Shown: positions 7,449 through 16,527 of the stretch, piece by piece
Layout of the letters: each line of letters opens with the position of its first letter
How positions within the stretch are numbered: position 1 is the stretch's first letter
Source of the DNA: Deltaproteobacteria bacterium
Lineage (GTDB): Bacteria; Desulfobacterota; WTBG01; CAIYCZ01; CAIRTM01
Reading direction: 5' to 3'
Length of the DNA stretch: 36,439 nucleotides
Assembly (NCBI GenBank): GCA_024276465.1
Contig: JAJRXD010000169.1
Span: 1-36,439 of the forward strand
Made by a program: the position numbers and the translations under genes
The notes under the pieces: generated by a model
What the model saw: only the letters and a program-made list of their open reading frames with translations
Told to the model about the DNA's origin: nothing
The model's database searches: none

Positions 7449-9233
7449 TTACATTTTGCGCAGCCTGATTGCCCTGGGGGTTATTTCCACCAGCTCATCA
7501 TCATTGATATAGGCTGTGCAGTCTTCAAGGCTCATCTCAAGTGGAGGTGTCAAAACAATGCTATCGTCTGATCCGGCAGCGCGGATGTTGGTAAGTTTTT
7601 TTCCCTTAGCCGGGTTAACCACGAGATCTCCTTCGCGGCAGTGCTCCCCGATAATTTGACCATTATACACTTTAACACCAGGGCCGCAGAACAACTTTCC
7701 GCGCTCCTGCAGATTATGCAGGGCATAGCCAACCGTGGTGCTTGGGTCCTTTACCACCAGGGCTCCGTTTCTACGGTTTGTAACATTGCCGGCATGGGGC
7801 CCATAGTGGGAAAAAATATAGTTCATGATGCCCATGCCTTTTGTAAGGGTCATGAATTCGGATCGAAAACCTAACAGGCAGCGCGTGGGGATAACATACT
7901 CTATGCGCGCCATCCCCCCTCCCTGATGCAGCTGGTTGATTTTACCTTTCCGTGCACCAAGGTTTTCAATAACAACCCCCATATATTTCTCATCAACGTC
8001 AATTGTCAGCTCCTCATAGGGCTCCAGCAGCTTGTCATTCTCTTGTTTCATGATTACCTGGGGGCGGGTCACCTGAAACTCATAGCCTTCACGCCGCATA
8101 TGCTCTATGAGAATGGAAATATGCAGTTCCCCCCGGCCTGAGACTTTAAAACCGGTTCGGTTGGACAGCTCCTCAACCACCAGCGCAACATCGGAAAGGG
8201 TTTCACGGCGCAGCCGGTTATCAAGGTGCCTGGAGGTAACATAGGTTCCATCCTGGCCTGCAAAGGGCGAGTCATTGGGGATAAAGTTCATGGAGATTGT
8301 GGGCGGATCGATTTCCGTTGGCGGCAGCGGACGAGGATTATCCGGATCAGTTAATGTCACACCCACCGTAACTTCATCTATGCCAGCCACTGCAACTATT
8401 TCACCAGTCCCGGCAAAGCTGGCAGCAATTTTTGAATTGCCTTCAAAGCGGTAGAGCTTGGTTATACGAGCTGGCAGAAGAGAGCCATCCCGCTGTGCAA
8501 CCACGATTTCATTGTTGATGCTCATGGTTCCCGATGTGATTTTTCCAATTCCCATGCGTCCCAGATAGGGAGAATAGTCAATGGAACTGACAAGCAGCTG
8601 CAGGGGTGCTTCAGGATCACCTGACGGAGCCGGAGTATTGGTAATAATTTTTTCGCAAAGCGGCTGCATGGATTCTGGCGTACTGTTCAGATCATCCACT
8701 GCATAACCGTCCCGAGCTGAAGCAAAGAGGACCGGAAAATCCAGCAGGTCTTCCGGGGCATTGAGCTTTACGAACAGGTCAAAGACCTGATCCACCGCCC
8801 AGTCTGAACGCGCTGCAGGCTTGTCTATTTTATTAATTACAACAATAACAGGAAGAGAAAGAGCCAGAGCTTTTTTCAGAACAAAATGGGTTTGCGGCAT
8901 TGGTCCTTCCTGGGCATCAACCAGGAGCAGTACGCCATCAGCCATCTTCAGAACCCTCTCCACCTGTCCGCCAAAATCAGCATGCCCCGGTGTATCGATA
9001 ATATTGATCAGAAAATCCTGGAACATAAAGGAGCCGTTTTTGGATGCAATGGTAATACCACGCTCGCGCTCAATGTCCATTGAGTCCATAAGCCGTTCTG
9101 CCATGAGCTGATTGTCACGAAACATACCGCTTTGTCTGAAAAGCTGGTCCACAAGTGTTGTCTTCCCATGGTCAACATGGGCAATAATAGCAATATTACG
9201 AATTTTATTCTGCTTTACAGGTTTTATATTCAT
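7449..9233 (-). CDS. typA: Ribosome-associated GTPase BipA/TypA
   Basis: Translational GTPase of the EF-G superfamily that assists 50S subunit assembly and stress or low-temperature growth. The N-terminal G domain shows G1 AHVDHGKTTL, G3 DTPGHADFGG and G4 NKIDKP. Domains II, III and V follow, then the BipA-specific C-terminal domain, with VIPTRCLLGFRSEFMT, a hallmark of the family. At 594 residues it is close to the typical 600-615. ATG at 9233 lacks a clear Shine-Dalgarno sequence. The amidohydrolase gene follows 18 bp later. Assignment is firm. Confidence 0.98.
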   Translation of the reverse strand: MNIKPVKQNKIRNIAIIAHVDHGKTTLVDQLFRQSGMFRDNQLMAERLMDSMDIERERGITIASKNGSFMFQDFLINIIDTPGHADFGGQVERVLKMADGVLLLVDAQEGPMPQTHFVLKKALALSLPVIVVINKIDKPAARSDWAVDQVFDLFVKLNAPEDLLDFPVLFASARDGYAVDDLNSTPESMQPLCEKIITNTPAPSGDPEAPLQLLVSSIDYSPYLGRMGIGKITSGTMSINNEIVVAQRDGSLLPARITKLYRFEGNSKIAASFAGTGEIVAVAGIDEVTVGVTLTDPDNPRPLPPTEIDPPTISMNFIPNDSPFAGQDGTYVTSRHLDNRLRRETLSDVALVVEELSNRTGFKVSGRGELHISILIEHMRREGYEFQVTRPQVIMKQENDKLLEPYEELTIDVDEKYMGVVIENLGARKGKINQLHQGGGMARIEYVIPTRCLLGFRSEFMTLTKGMGIMNYIFSHYGPHAGNVTNRRNGALVVKDPSTTVGYALHNLQERGKLFCGPGVKVYNGQIIGEHCREGDLVVNPAKGKKLTNIRAAGSDDSIVLTPPLEMSLEDCTAYINDDELVEITPRAIRLRKM

Positions 9234-9689
9234 ATGGAAAAAGTATAAAAATTAAACTGTTAATATTTTCATTATTAAAAATCCTCTTATGAGCATTCCA
9301 GCAACAGCAAACAACCTGTTTCAGCATAGTCATCAATTAGTTGTGATGGAAAAGCATATACGTTCAGGGTGGTCAACTGACAGGGAGGGGCCCACTATCT
9401 GTCGGAGAATCAAAGAGTTAAACATACTGCCGTCAAAAAATCAAGAAAAATATTTTTCTTTTCAGCTTTTTTCTAATCATGAGCAAGCCGGAATCCTGTG
9501 TTTTTGCTTTCACTATCAGTTTTATTTTACTCCAGCTCCGATATGTCCATCTGGAGTGCCTGGCTGCAAGACTCTATCTCTGCCTCCACGGGATATTCGA
9601 CCATGCCCAGCATCTGGCGCACCCCTGAGGATCAAGTATCAGGGAGATTGAATCCCCCCGATGCATCGGCGGGTACAAGTTAAAAACGA
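9234..9689. other. Long intergenic spacer, no supported gene
   Basis: A 456-bp gap between the end of the sigma-54 regulator gene and the start of typA, which are both on the minus strand. Plus-strand open frames of 120 and 61 codons exist, but they lack a ribosome site, have no recognisable domain and are in composition unlike the neighbours. A short palindrome CCGATGCATCGG lies at 9658-9669 and belongs to the CCGA..TCGG family seen at 19056 and 36387. The typA promoter should lie at the left end. Confidence 0.5.
9658..9669. repeat. Short CCGATGCATCGG palindrome
   Basis: Perfect 12-bp palindrome flanked by C and G runs, located 20 bp beyond the stop of the sigma-54 regulator gene. It may act as a weak 3'-end stabilising hairpin, or be one of the dispersed small palindromes of this genome. 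Confidence 0.35.
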
Positions 9690-11072
9690 TTAATCACTGG
9701 AGTCAAACTTTATACCATATTCTGTAATTTTACTCAACAGCGCAGGGTAGCTGATCTCAAGAAGTTTTGATGCCCTGCTTTTGTTGCCGTGAACTTTTTT
9801 CAGAGCCTTTCTGATCAGTTTTCCTTCCATAATGCGGGTCAGCTTTTTGATTGAATAATCATTTTCCGGAATATGCCATATATCATCGCTGTGATTTGCT
9901 GTGATTGATTCAGGAATATCATTAACATCAAGGGTTGATTCCCCTGTCAGGATCATTGATCGCTCTATGATATTTTCAAGCTCTCTTATGTTTCCCGGCC
10001 AGTTGTAGGAGGATAAAATTTTACGAGCCCCGGAAGCTATTTTTTTAACAGCAAGCCCGTGAATTTTATTATACTTTTTAATAAAATGTTCAATCAAAAG
10101 GGGGATATCCTGCTTTCGCTCCCGAAGAGGGGGGATATGAATGGGCAGCACATTCAGCCTGTAATACAGATCCTCACGAAACAAACCCTTTTCAACTTCA
10201 CGCAGGAGGTCTTTAGCTGTTGCAGTGATTACCCTGACATCAACAAGGACAGTATGCTCATCACCTATCTTTCTTATCTCACCTTCCTGCAGAGCCCTTA
10301 AAAGTTTGACCTGCAGGTTTGCAGGGATATCCCCTATTTCGTCAAGAAAAAGGGTGCCTTCATCAGCCTCTTCAAAAAAACCTTTTCTGTCCTGGGTGGC
10401 TCCGGTGAATGAGCCCCTTTTGTGGCCGAAAAGCTCGCTTTCAAGCAGTGTTTCAGGAATGGCGCCACAGTTTATGGCCAAAAAAGTTTCAGATCTTCTC
10501 TGGCTGCTGTAGTGAATAGCCCTTGCTACAAGCTCCTTGCCTGTACCACTTTCTCCGGTGATAAGAACAGAGCTTTTAACGTTCGACACTTTTTTTATAA
10601 GATCCAAGACACTCAAAATTTCGGGGCTTTCACCGATGAGGTTTTTAAAGCTGTGTTTCTCCTCAACCTCTTTACGCAGAGTAATATTTTCTTTTTTGAG
10701 CTGCTCACGCTCCTCAGCTTTCTTTAAAGCAAGAAAAATTTCAGCCGGCTTAAAGGGCTTGGATATGTAATCGTATGCCCCAAGCTTCATGGTCTCAATA
10801 GCAAGGTCGATGGTGCCATAGGCAGACATGGTTATAATGGTGGAGGAGATTTTTCTCCCTGAGACGTTTTTTAAAAATTCGATGCCGTCCATTCGCGGCA
10901 TGCGAAGGTCACAGAGGATGGTATCAAAAGCCTGCTGTTCCAAAACAGCCAGAGCATCCTCTCCATCAGCAGCAAGGTGCACATCATAGCCTTCTTTGGC
11001 AAGCATGGCTTTCAGAACATGCCGCATATTTTCTTCATCGTCTATTATGAGAATTTTTCTTCTTTTTTGCAT
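9690..11072 (-). CDS. Sigma-54-dependent response regulator (NtrC/PilR family)
   Basis: Transcriptional activator of sigma-54 promoters. The receiver domain (about 5-120) contains the DD pair, phospho-acceptor Asp55 in CDLRMPRMDG and Lys105 in SKPF. The AAA+ domain (about 145-375) has Walker A GESGTGKE, the sigma-54 contact loop as GSFTGA (Ser for the usual Ala) and Walker B TLFLDEIGD. The C-terminal Fis-type helix-turn-helix is KSRASKLLEISYPALLSKI. The frame opens at a TTG (11105), but ATG at 11072 gives the receiver its normal N-terminus and has ACAGG upstream. It follows the sensor kinase gene in the same direction after a 256-bp gap that contains repeats. It is the likely partner of that kinase, perhaps controlling type IV pilin. 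Confidence 0.95.
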   Translation of the reverse strand: MQKRRKILIIDDEENMRHVLKAMLAKEGYDVHLAADGEDALAVLEQQAFDTILCDLRMPRMDGIEFLKNVSGRKISSTIITMSAYGTIDLAIETMKLGAYDYISKPFKPAEIFLALKKAEEREQLKKENITLRKEVEEKHSFKNLIGESPEILSVLDLIKKVSNVKSSVLITGESGTGKELVARAIHYSSQRRSETFLAINCGAIPETLLESELFGHKRGSFTGATQDRKGFFEEADEGTLFLDEIGDIPANLQVKLLRALQEGEIRKIGDEHTVLVDVRVITATAKDLLREVEKGLFREDLYYRLNVLPIHIPPLRERKQDIPLLIEHFIKKYNKIHGLAVKKIASGARKILSSYNWPGNIRELENIIERSMILTGESTLDVNDIPESITANHSDDIWHIPENDYSIKKLTRIMEGKLIRKALKKVHGNKSRASKLLEISYPALLSKITEYGIKFDSSD

Positions 11073-11148
11073 TTTAAAAACCTGTGTTTTTTCAGGTTTA
11101 TTCAACCTGTTTGATTTCCCTTTGTCCTGTCTGGCTTCTTTCTAACTT

Positions 11149-11194
11149 GAACGATTCTAAAAAAATATGATTTCACAAACAGCAGCATAGTGTA
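11149..11194. repeat. Second copy of the 131-181 repeat
   Basis: The stretch with acgattctaaaaaaa followed by cacaaacagcagcatag matches the reverse complement of 131-181 at about nine bases in ten. Here it lies between the sensor kinase and regulator genes. Confidence 0.55.
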
Positions 11195-11199
11195 AAAGC

Positions 11200-11244
11200 A
11201 CCCCCCTCTTTCCCCCCTTACCAAGGGGGGATGAAAGGGGGGTT
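11200..11244. repeat. C-run/G-run palindromic repeat
   Basis: CCCCCC runs interrupted by CTTT form an inverted repeat with GGGGGG runs across a short ACCAA centre, giving a very stable hairpin. Repeats of this style are widespread intergenic elements in many bacteria. Placed 3' of the kinase gene and 5' of the regulator gene, it could separate or modulate their expression. Confidence 0.55.
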
Positions 11245-11328
11245 GTCTCTTTTCCACCTTACCGGCAAATTTTCTTATAATACTTTGTGCCTCAACAAAC
11301 ATTGTCTTTATCTGAAAAATCCCTCAGA

Positions 11329-12843
11329 TTAGATTCTTATTACCGGAAATATTATTGTAAAGGCTGTTCCCTTTCCCCGGGTACTGGAAAAACTGATTTT
11401 CCCACCTGCAAGCTCAACGATTCTATGCACATTTGAAAGCCCGAGGCCTGTACCTTTTCCCTGCTGCTTTGTGGTGAAAAAAGGGTCAAAGACTTTTCCC
11501 TGGTTTTCAGGAGCAATGCCTTCACCCGTATCCGTAACAGTACAGACAATTTTGTCTTCTTCCTCAGTTCTGTCAGTGCTGGTTGAAAATGTTAATGTTC
11601 CCCCGCCGGGCATTGCATCTCTGGCGTTCAGGACAAGGTTAACTATAAGTTGTTTTATCTGTTTTTCATTGGCATACAGATCAGGCAGAGCATTGTCAAA
11701 ATGAAATACCAGCTTGATATTATTAAATTCCTTTTGATAGGAGATCAGTGAATATGTACTTTTAATAATTTCGTTCAGATTAATTTTCTGTATTTCCCTG
11801 GAGGATGGCTGGGCATAATCAAGCAGATCTTTTATGATAGTATTGAGTCTTTCAGACTCAGATTCCATTCTGTCCAGATAGTCAAGACGTTCTTTTTCAG
11901 TGGTATCACTATCTTTAAGCATGTGAATATATCCCAGGATTATTCCGGCTGGGTTGCCTATTTCATGTGCAATGCCTGCTGCCAGCCTTCCTATTGATGC
12001 AAGCTTTTCTGACTGGATTATCTCTTTCTGTGCCTCCCGGAGCTGAAGGTTTTTTCTCTCAAGAGCATGAAACTGCTCCTGAATTTTGTCCTTTTCCTCT
12101 GTTATTTTTTCAGACATGGCTTTAAGAGCTGTGGACAGCTTCCCGAACTCATTGCTGTTTGAAAAACAGAGTGGCGTGCTGTCAAAGTTCCCTTCGGATA
12201 TGTGTTCAGTCAGCTTGATCAGTTTTTTCACCGGGTTCAGAAGGTACCGGGACAGGAGAAATGTCCCGAATGCTATAAGTATCACAGCATCAAAAAGAAT
12301 GTATGCAAAAATTATTTTTGATGCTTTTGTAATGCTCTGGTTAACTTTGTACAGGGGGAACTCGGCTTTCAAAAAACCAGCCTTTTGCCCCTGCATCTCA
12401 ACAGGACCGGAAATTATCAGTTGGGGTCCTGAAACAGGCGACCCTTTAACTACTTTTTTGTAGACTGATTTTAATTTCACTGCCTGCATTACATCAATAT
12501 CAGGCAGAAACTGACCTGTCTTGTTTTTGTCTGAATGAGCAATAACGGTTTGCCTGTTGTCTAAAAAGAAAATCTGCCGGCAAATATCCCTTTCCACATA
12601 ACTGCTGAGAAGGCTTTGAAGCTCTGATTCCGGAGAAGGGTCTTTAATAATATCCGGGTTTTGTGTCAGCATGTGGGAAAGGTTTGTTTCAATTGATGAA
12701 AAGATAAGTTCTCCTGCCAAAGTACGCTGTTTAAACATCTCACGTTCTGTAATACGAAAAACCACAATACTGATAAGTCCAACAGCAAGAGCCATAAGCA
12801 GGAAAATATTCCAGAATATGGTTGTTCTTATGCTGATATACAT
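11329..12843 (-). CDS. Membrane sensor histidine kinase (PilS/NtrB-like)
   Basis: Two membrane helices (about residues 8-30 and 176-200) enclose a roughly 145-residue external sensor region. A HAMP linker follows (202-250, beginning NPVKKLIKLTEHISEGNF), then a coiled helix. The HisKA box has phospho-acceptor His293 in AAGIAHEIGNPAG. The HATPase domain shows NLVLNARDAMPGGG, DTGEGIAPE, FDPFFTTK and GTGLGLSNVHRIVE. The HEIGNP box is typical of kinases that pair with NtrC-like regulators, and such a regulator lies downstream. It starts one base after the prepilin peptidase stop, so the two are translationally coupled. The signal is unknown. Confidence 0.95.
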   Translation of the reverse strand: MYISIRTTIFWNIFLLMALAVGLISIVVFRITEREMFKQRTLAGELIFSSIETNLSHMLTQNPDIIKDPSPESELQSLLSSYVERDICRQIFFLDNRQTVIAHSDKNKTGQFLPDIDVMQAVKLKSVYKKVVKGSPVSGPQLIISGPVEMQGQKAGFLKAEFPLYKVNQSITKASKIIFAYILFDAVILIAFGTFLLSRYLLNPVKKLIKLTEHISEGNFDSTPLCFSNSNEFGKLSTALKAMSEKITEEKDKIQEQFHALERKNLQLREAQKEIIQSEKLASIGRLAAGIAHEIGNPAGIILGYIHMLKDSDTTEKERLDYLDRMESESERLNTIIKDLLDYAQPSSREIQKINLNEIIKSTYSLISYQKEFNNIKLVFHFDNALPDLYANEKQIKQLIVNLVLNARDAMPGGGTLTFSTSTDRTEEEDKIVCTVTDTGEGIAPENQGKVFDPFFTTKQQGKGTGLGLSNVHRIVELAGGKISFSSTRGKGTAFTIIFPVIRI

Positions 12844-12844
12844 C

Positions 12845-13618
12845 TTATTTGCCTAATGTCAGATACAGATAAATAAGCTTTTCCCCAAAAACAAGTGCGC
12901 AAAAAGCGCCTGCCGACAGGAATGGACCGAATGGTATGGCATACTTCAAGTCCCTGCCTTTAACTGCAATAAGGAGAATGCCTGTTATGCTTCCTGCAAA
13001 TGCCCCGAGGATCAGGGACAAAAGAGCACCTTTCCAGCCAAGAAATGCACCGATCATGGCCAGAAGCTTTATGTCTCCTCCACCCATACCCTCCTTTTTG
13101 GTGAGCAGTTGATAACCTGCTGCAAAAACATACAATGTGCCGCCGCCGACAAGTATGCCGGCAAGGGACTCAACCGGGTCTGTCCAGGGAACAAAAAAAG
13201 AGCATAAAAAGCACAGCGGAATTCCGGGCAGGCTGATAACATCAGGAATTATCTGGTGCTTTAAATCTATGAAAGTAATGATTATAAGGGCTGAACAGAA
13301 TATAAAAGATATTATAAAAGCCCACGTGGCTCCAAAATAAAAAAACAGCAGGAGCATCAAAGCCGGGGTCAGGAGTTCCACCAGAAAATACTGGAATGAA
13401 ATCGGCGAAAGACAGTATCTGCATTTTCCTCCAAGAAGAATGTAGCTTACAATTGGAATATTGCAGTAAAAAGGTATGGGTTTTTTACATGCAGGGCAGT
13501 GGGAGGCAGGAAATACAATTGACATTTTAAGGGGAATACGAACTATACATACGTTCAGGAAGCTCCCGATTATGCTGCCAAGGAGAAACAGGGCAATAAA
13601 CAAAGTCCACTCTGACAT
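12845..13618 (-). CDS. pilD: Type IV prepilin peptidase / N-methyltransferase (A24)
   Basis: Inner-membrane aspartic peptidase that cleaves and N-methylates type IV pilin or type II secretion pseudopilin precursors. The N-terminal part carries the methyltransferase-associated zinc site as two CxxC pairs (CPACKKPIPFYCN, GGKCRYC). The catalytic aspartates are in IDLKHQIIPD and GMGGGDIKLLAMIGAFLGW, the family signature. It has about seven to eight membrane segments and 257 residues, the normal length. It lies 6 bp after the cyclase gene and 1 bp before the kinase gene, so the three form one tight operon. No pilin or pilus machinery gene is in the window. Confidence 0.97.
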   Translation of the reverse strand: MSEWTLFIALFLLGSIIGSFLNVCIVRIPLKMSIVFPASHCPACKKPIPFYCNIPIVSYILLGGKCRYCLSPISFQYFLVELLTPALMLLLFFYFGATWAFIISFIFCSALIIITFIDLKHQIIPDVISLPGIPLCFLCSFFVPWTDPVESLAGILVGGGTLYVFAAGYQLLTKKEGMGGGDIKLLAMIGAFLGWKGALLSLILGAFAGSITGILLIAVKGRDLKYAIPFGPFLSAGAFCALVFGEKLIYLYLTLGK

Positions 13619-13624
13619 AATTTT

Positions 13625-15811
13625 TCAGTTTTCAATTTTTTTATGCATTTTGCCGATATTTTTTTTCAGCCAGACTGCGCTGGCAAACAGGCCTGTTAAC
13701 AGGCCTGCAAAAAACCCGAATTTCAGGTAATTAACAAAATGTGTTTTTGTTATGGATGAAAAAGAATTTTCATATCCCTGGTACAGCAGCAATAAGCTTG
13801 TAAAAGAAAACATTGTGATTGCTGCAGTAATAAAATAAAAACCCACGGTTTTCAAAGAACATTCAAGGGCAAATACAATATTTTTTATGATTTCAAGCCG
13901 GCTTTGGCTGGAAGCAATTTTTTCAGACTCCCTTGACAGCCTTTCTAACATTATTTTGGTTTCTTTAAGGCTCGGGGGGGGGACTGTTTCAGAAACTTGC
14001 TTTGCCTCCCGAAGCTGTTTTTCAAAATTATCGATAATCCTGAAATTTCTTTTTGATAACATGTTTTTGTAAGGGAACCGGGCAAGATATTTTGAATTAT
14101 TTGCAAGCCTGCTGGCAAAGCCGGATATTTTTTTCTTCAAATAACCCTGGCGGTAATTAACAGCCCGTTTGATCAAAAGATTAATATTTACCTCAAAGCC
14201 AGGGATATCCACAAGTCCTGACAAACTTTCCTTTTCGAAGGAATCAGATGCTTCACCAAACAGTTTAAGAGCTGTACTAAAATCCATGTCATCTCTGCTG
14301 AACCACCCTTCATGCTTTTCAATAATATTTTTTATGTTGTTTAAGCTTGTTTCAGCCCTGGTGCGTATGTTCAACATCTCACTGTTAAGAAGGGGGATAA
14401 TTTCGCCCTGCTCCCTGGATAATTCAGGATCCAGGGAGATCATAAGGCAATAGCGTGGTGACTGGGACATTAGATGTCTGAAAATTTCAACAGCCGGTTT
14501 GATTTTCCCTGATTTTGCAAGGATAACAGCAAGATAATACCTGGCTTCATTCCAGTCATGAAAAAGGGCTATGGCCTTTTCAATTTCCTTTTGTGCATAA
14601 GACAGAGAGCCTGACACTTCATACAGCCTGGCTATTAACAGATATATGTGACGTTTCATGAAGTTGCTTATGGAAAAAGACAGAGCACTGTTGAAATAAG
14701 AAAGGGCCTGTTCCGGGTTTGATTTTTCCATAGCTAATATCCCCATCGCTACCTGTGGCCTGTAGTTATCTACCTGCTCCTTAACGGCTTTTTCAAACCA
14801 TGCCTTTGCTTCGTCAAGCTTTGAAACCCTGAGACAATCTTCTCCCATCAGGAGCGATCCTGTTTTGTCAGGAAGTTCAACTTTGTCAACTCTGTTCTCC
14901 AGAAAGAGCTGGTGTGTTGACCTGAGCTGAAAAATTTCAGTGGTTTCATAAAAAGAGAAAAAGCAAAGGGAATAGGGGTCTTCTCTGTCCTCTTTAAAAA
15001 GGATTTCAAAACGCTCTTCATCTGACCCTCTTTTTAACGGTTTCACAATATCATGAAATCTTTCCTGGAAAAGCCTGCGTATTTCAATTACAGGGAGGTA
15101 CCCTAACCTTTCCAAAAAGTTTGTTGGTTTCCGGAGAAGCTTTGAAGGACAACCGCTCATTGGGTGTCTGGTTGTTCCGCAGTAAAAGCAGGGCGTTTCG
15201 TCCGGGGTTTTGCTTTCATACGGAACAATGGGAGTAAACAGATGCTTTTGCTTTTCAGGTTTATCCCAGTCCACAAGAAATACTTTAATATTTGCTGCTT
15301 GTTCTGTTTTTTCCTTAATGTCACAGGCAACAAAATGAATATCAGGTGAATCTTTTGTTTCTTCGTAAAATGATTCGGTAATAATTATTTGACGGGCATC
15401 ACAGCACGTAACAAGTTTGCCAGCGATATTTACCACATCTCCAAAAACATCTTTTTCTTCAATTATGGCATCCCCATAATTCATGGAAATTTTTATTAGA
15501 AGATGATCACTGGGACTATGTTCAGCATTATGCTTTTTAAGCCTTTTCTGAATGGCAACAGAAGCCCAGAGAGCTTCCCCTGGTGCCAGAAAATAGGCCA
15601 TGATTGAATCACCTATTGTTTTAACAACAACCCCCCTGTAAGCTTGTACAATAGGAAAAAGCATGTCATTGAGCTTTTGTATCATGATCCGGCCAGCCAG
15701 ATTCCCATGGGTTTTATAAAAGGCAGTTGATCCTTTTATGTCAGTAAAAAGAATAGCAACCCTTTTGTTTGTGCCCGACTGGCCATGGCTGTTTGCTGAA
15801 TTTTTTGTCAT
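13625..15811 (-). CDS. Class III adenylate/guanylate cyclase-like protein with zinc knuckle, TPRs and C-terminal membrane helices
   Basis: A cyclase homology domain (about 17-185) starts ILFTDIKGSTAFY, with metal-binding Asp24 and Asp68 (KTIGDSIMAY). The transition-state motif reads VNIAGK instead of VNxAxR: Asn128 is present but the usual Arg is Lys132. Next comes a retroviral-type zinc knuckle, CFYCGTTRHPMSGC, exactly C-x2-C-x4-H-x4-C (Cys208, Cys211, His216, Cys221). A TPR region (about 325-450) precedes a helical segment and two membrane helices near residues 660-715. The frame opens at TTG 15826; I chose ATG 15811, but neither has a good Shine-Dalgarno sequence. It heads the prepilin peptidase-kinase operon, suggesting cAMP or cGMP-linked, or purely structural, control. 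Activity is uncertain. Confidence 0.88.
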   Translation of the reverse strand: MTKNSANSHGQSGTNKRVAILFTDIKGSTAFYKTHGNLAGRIMIQKLNDMLFPIVQAYRGVVVKTIGDSIMAYFLAPGEALWASVAIQKRLKKHNAEHSPSDHLLIKISMNYGDAIIEEKDVFGDVVNIAGKLVTCCDARQIIITESFYEETKDSPDIHFVACDIKEKTEQAANIKVFLVDWDKPEKQKHLFTPIVPYESKTPDETPCFYCGTTRHPMSGCPSKLLRKPTNFLERLGYLPVIEIRRLFQERFHDIVKPLKRGSDEERFEILFKEDREDPYSLCFFSFYETTEIFQLRSTHQLFLENRVDKVELPDKTGSLLMGEDCLRVSKLDEAKAWFEKAVKEQVDNYRPQVAMGILAMEKSNPEQALSYFNSALSFSISNFMKRHIYLLIARLYEVSGSLSYAQKEIEKAIALFHDWNEARYYLAVILAKSGKIKPAVEIFRHLMSQSPRYCLMISLDPELSREQGEIIPLLNSEMLNIRTRAETSLNNIKNIIEKHEGWFSRDDMDFSTALKLFGEASDSFEKESLSGLVDIPGFEVNINLLIKRAVNYRQGYLKKKISGFASRLANNSKYLARFPYKNMLSKRNFRIIDNFEKQLREAKQVSETVPPPSLKETKIMLERLSRESEKIASSQSRLEIIKNIVFALECSLKTVGFYFITAAITMFSFTSLLLLYQGYENSFSSITKTHFVNYLKFGFFAGLLTGLFASAVWLKKNIGKMHKKIEN

Positions 15812-16015
15812 TAGCTGTACTGACAATGCCTAAAGTTGACGACTTTGTAAATCCCGCCAAGCGGGACGTATTTGCACGCCTTGTATCTGTAGCTTTTTAC
15901 TTTGTCGCCTGGTTTTGGCTTTTTGCACCTTCATTAAAGTTGAGAGATTTATTTAAACCAGGATTTTGCAGCAGGCATCGTAGAGACACACAAAAATGCC
16001 TTTCTTGTGAATCAT
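15812..16015. other. Intergenic spacer with CCCGC hairpin
   Basis: Non-coding gap between the two minus-strand signalling genes. It holds a perfect hairpin TCCCGC-CAA-GCGGGA at 15852-15866. The promoter of the cyclase operon should lie here, but I cannot identify boxes. Confidence 0.4.
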
Positions 16016-16492
16016 TCAATTCAGGAAAGTTGCCAGAACTATTCCCAATATAAGCCAGATGGGTATTGACAACAGAAGCGCCCAGGCAAATCCCCGAACA
16101 TTTTTCAAGCGCGCAGTTAATGTTTTTCTTTCAAAGGCACGATTGATTCGATGTTTAATATCTTCTACGTTGAAGGGTTTTGTAATATAATCATAGGCTC
16201 CCTCTCTTATTGTTTTCATTGCTGTTTGTATAGTGGGATACCCTGTGATCATAATAAAGATTGCTTCCTCATCAATTTCGCAAACTTTTTTGAGAAGTTC
16301 CAGCCCGTCCATATTCGGCATAATCAGGTCGGAGACTATCAAATCAAACCGACCCTTATTGAATTTGTTAAGAGCATCCTGTCCGTCGATTGCAGTTTCC
16401 ACATCAAGGTTCATCTGAGTTAAACACTCAGCAAGAAGATTGCGGATACTCTCTTCATCATCTACAACCAGAACCCGGCCAAGAACGCCCAT
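16016..16492 (-). CDS. CheY-like receiver domain with a C-terminal membrane anchor
   Basis: Single response-regulator receiver domain (residues 5-120): acidic pair DDEES, phospho-acceptor Asp55 in VSDLIMPNMDG, Thr83 in MITGYP, and Lys105 in TKPF. There is no DNA-binding or enzymatic output domain. Instead, after a basic linker (ERKTLTARLKNVRG), residues 134-157 form one strongly hydrophobic helix ending at the C-terminus, so the receiver should hang on the cytoplasmic side of the inner membrane. ATG at 16492 has AAGAGGA upstream. The divergent PilZ and CheZ-like genes 0.6 kb away suggest a phospho-signalling role that a CheZ phosphatase could reset; this link is inference. Confidence 0.9.
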   Translation of the reverse strand: MGVLGRVLVVDDEESIRNLLAECLTQMNLDVETAIDGQDALNKFNKGRFDLIVSDLIMPNMDGLELLKKVCEIDEEAIFIMITGYPTIQTAMKTIREGAYDYITKPFNVEDIKHRINRAFERKTLTARLKNVRGFAWALLLSIPIWLILGIVLATFLN

Positions 16493-16527
16493 TTTTTCCT
16501 CTTTTTAAATCGGTAAATTGTTCTTAT

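Noticed and set aside
9289-9651. 120-codon open frame in the typA upstream gap
   Set aside because: No recognised domain, poor ribosome site, and Pro/Cys-rich composition unlike real proteins of this window.
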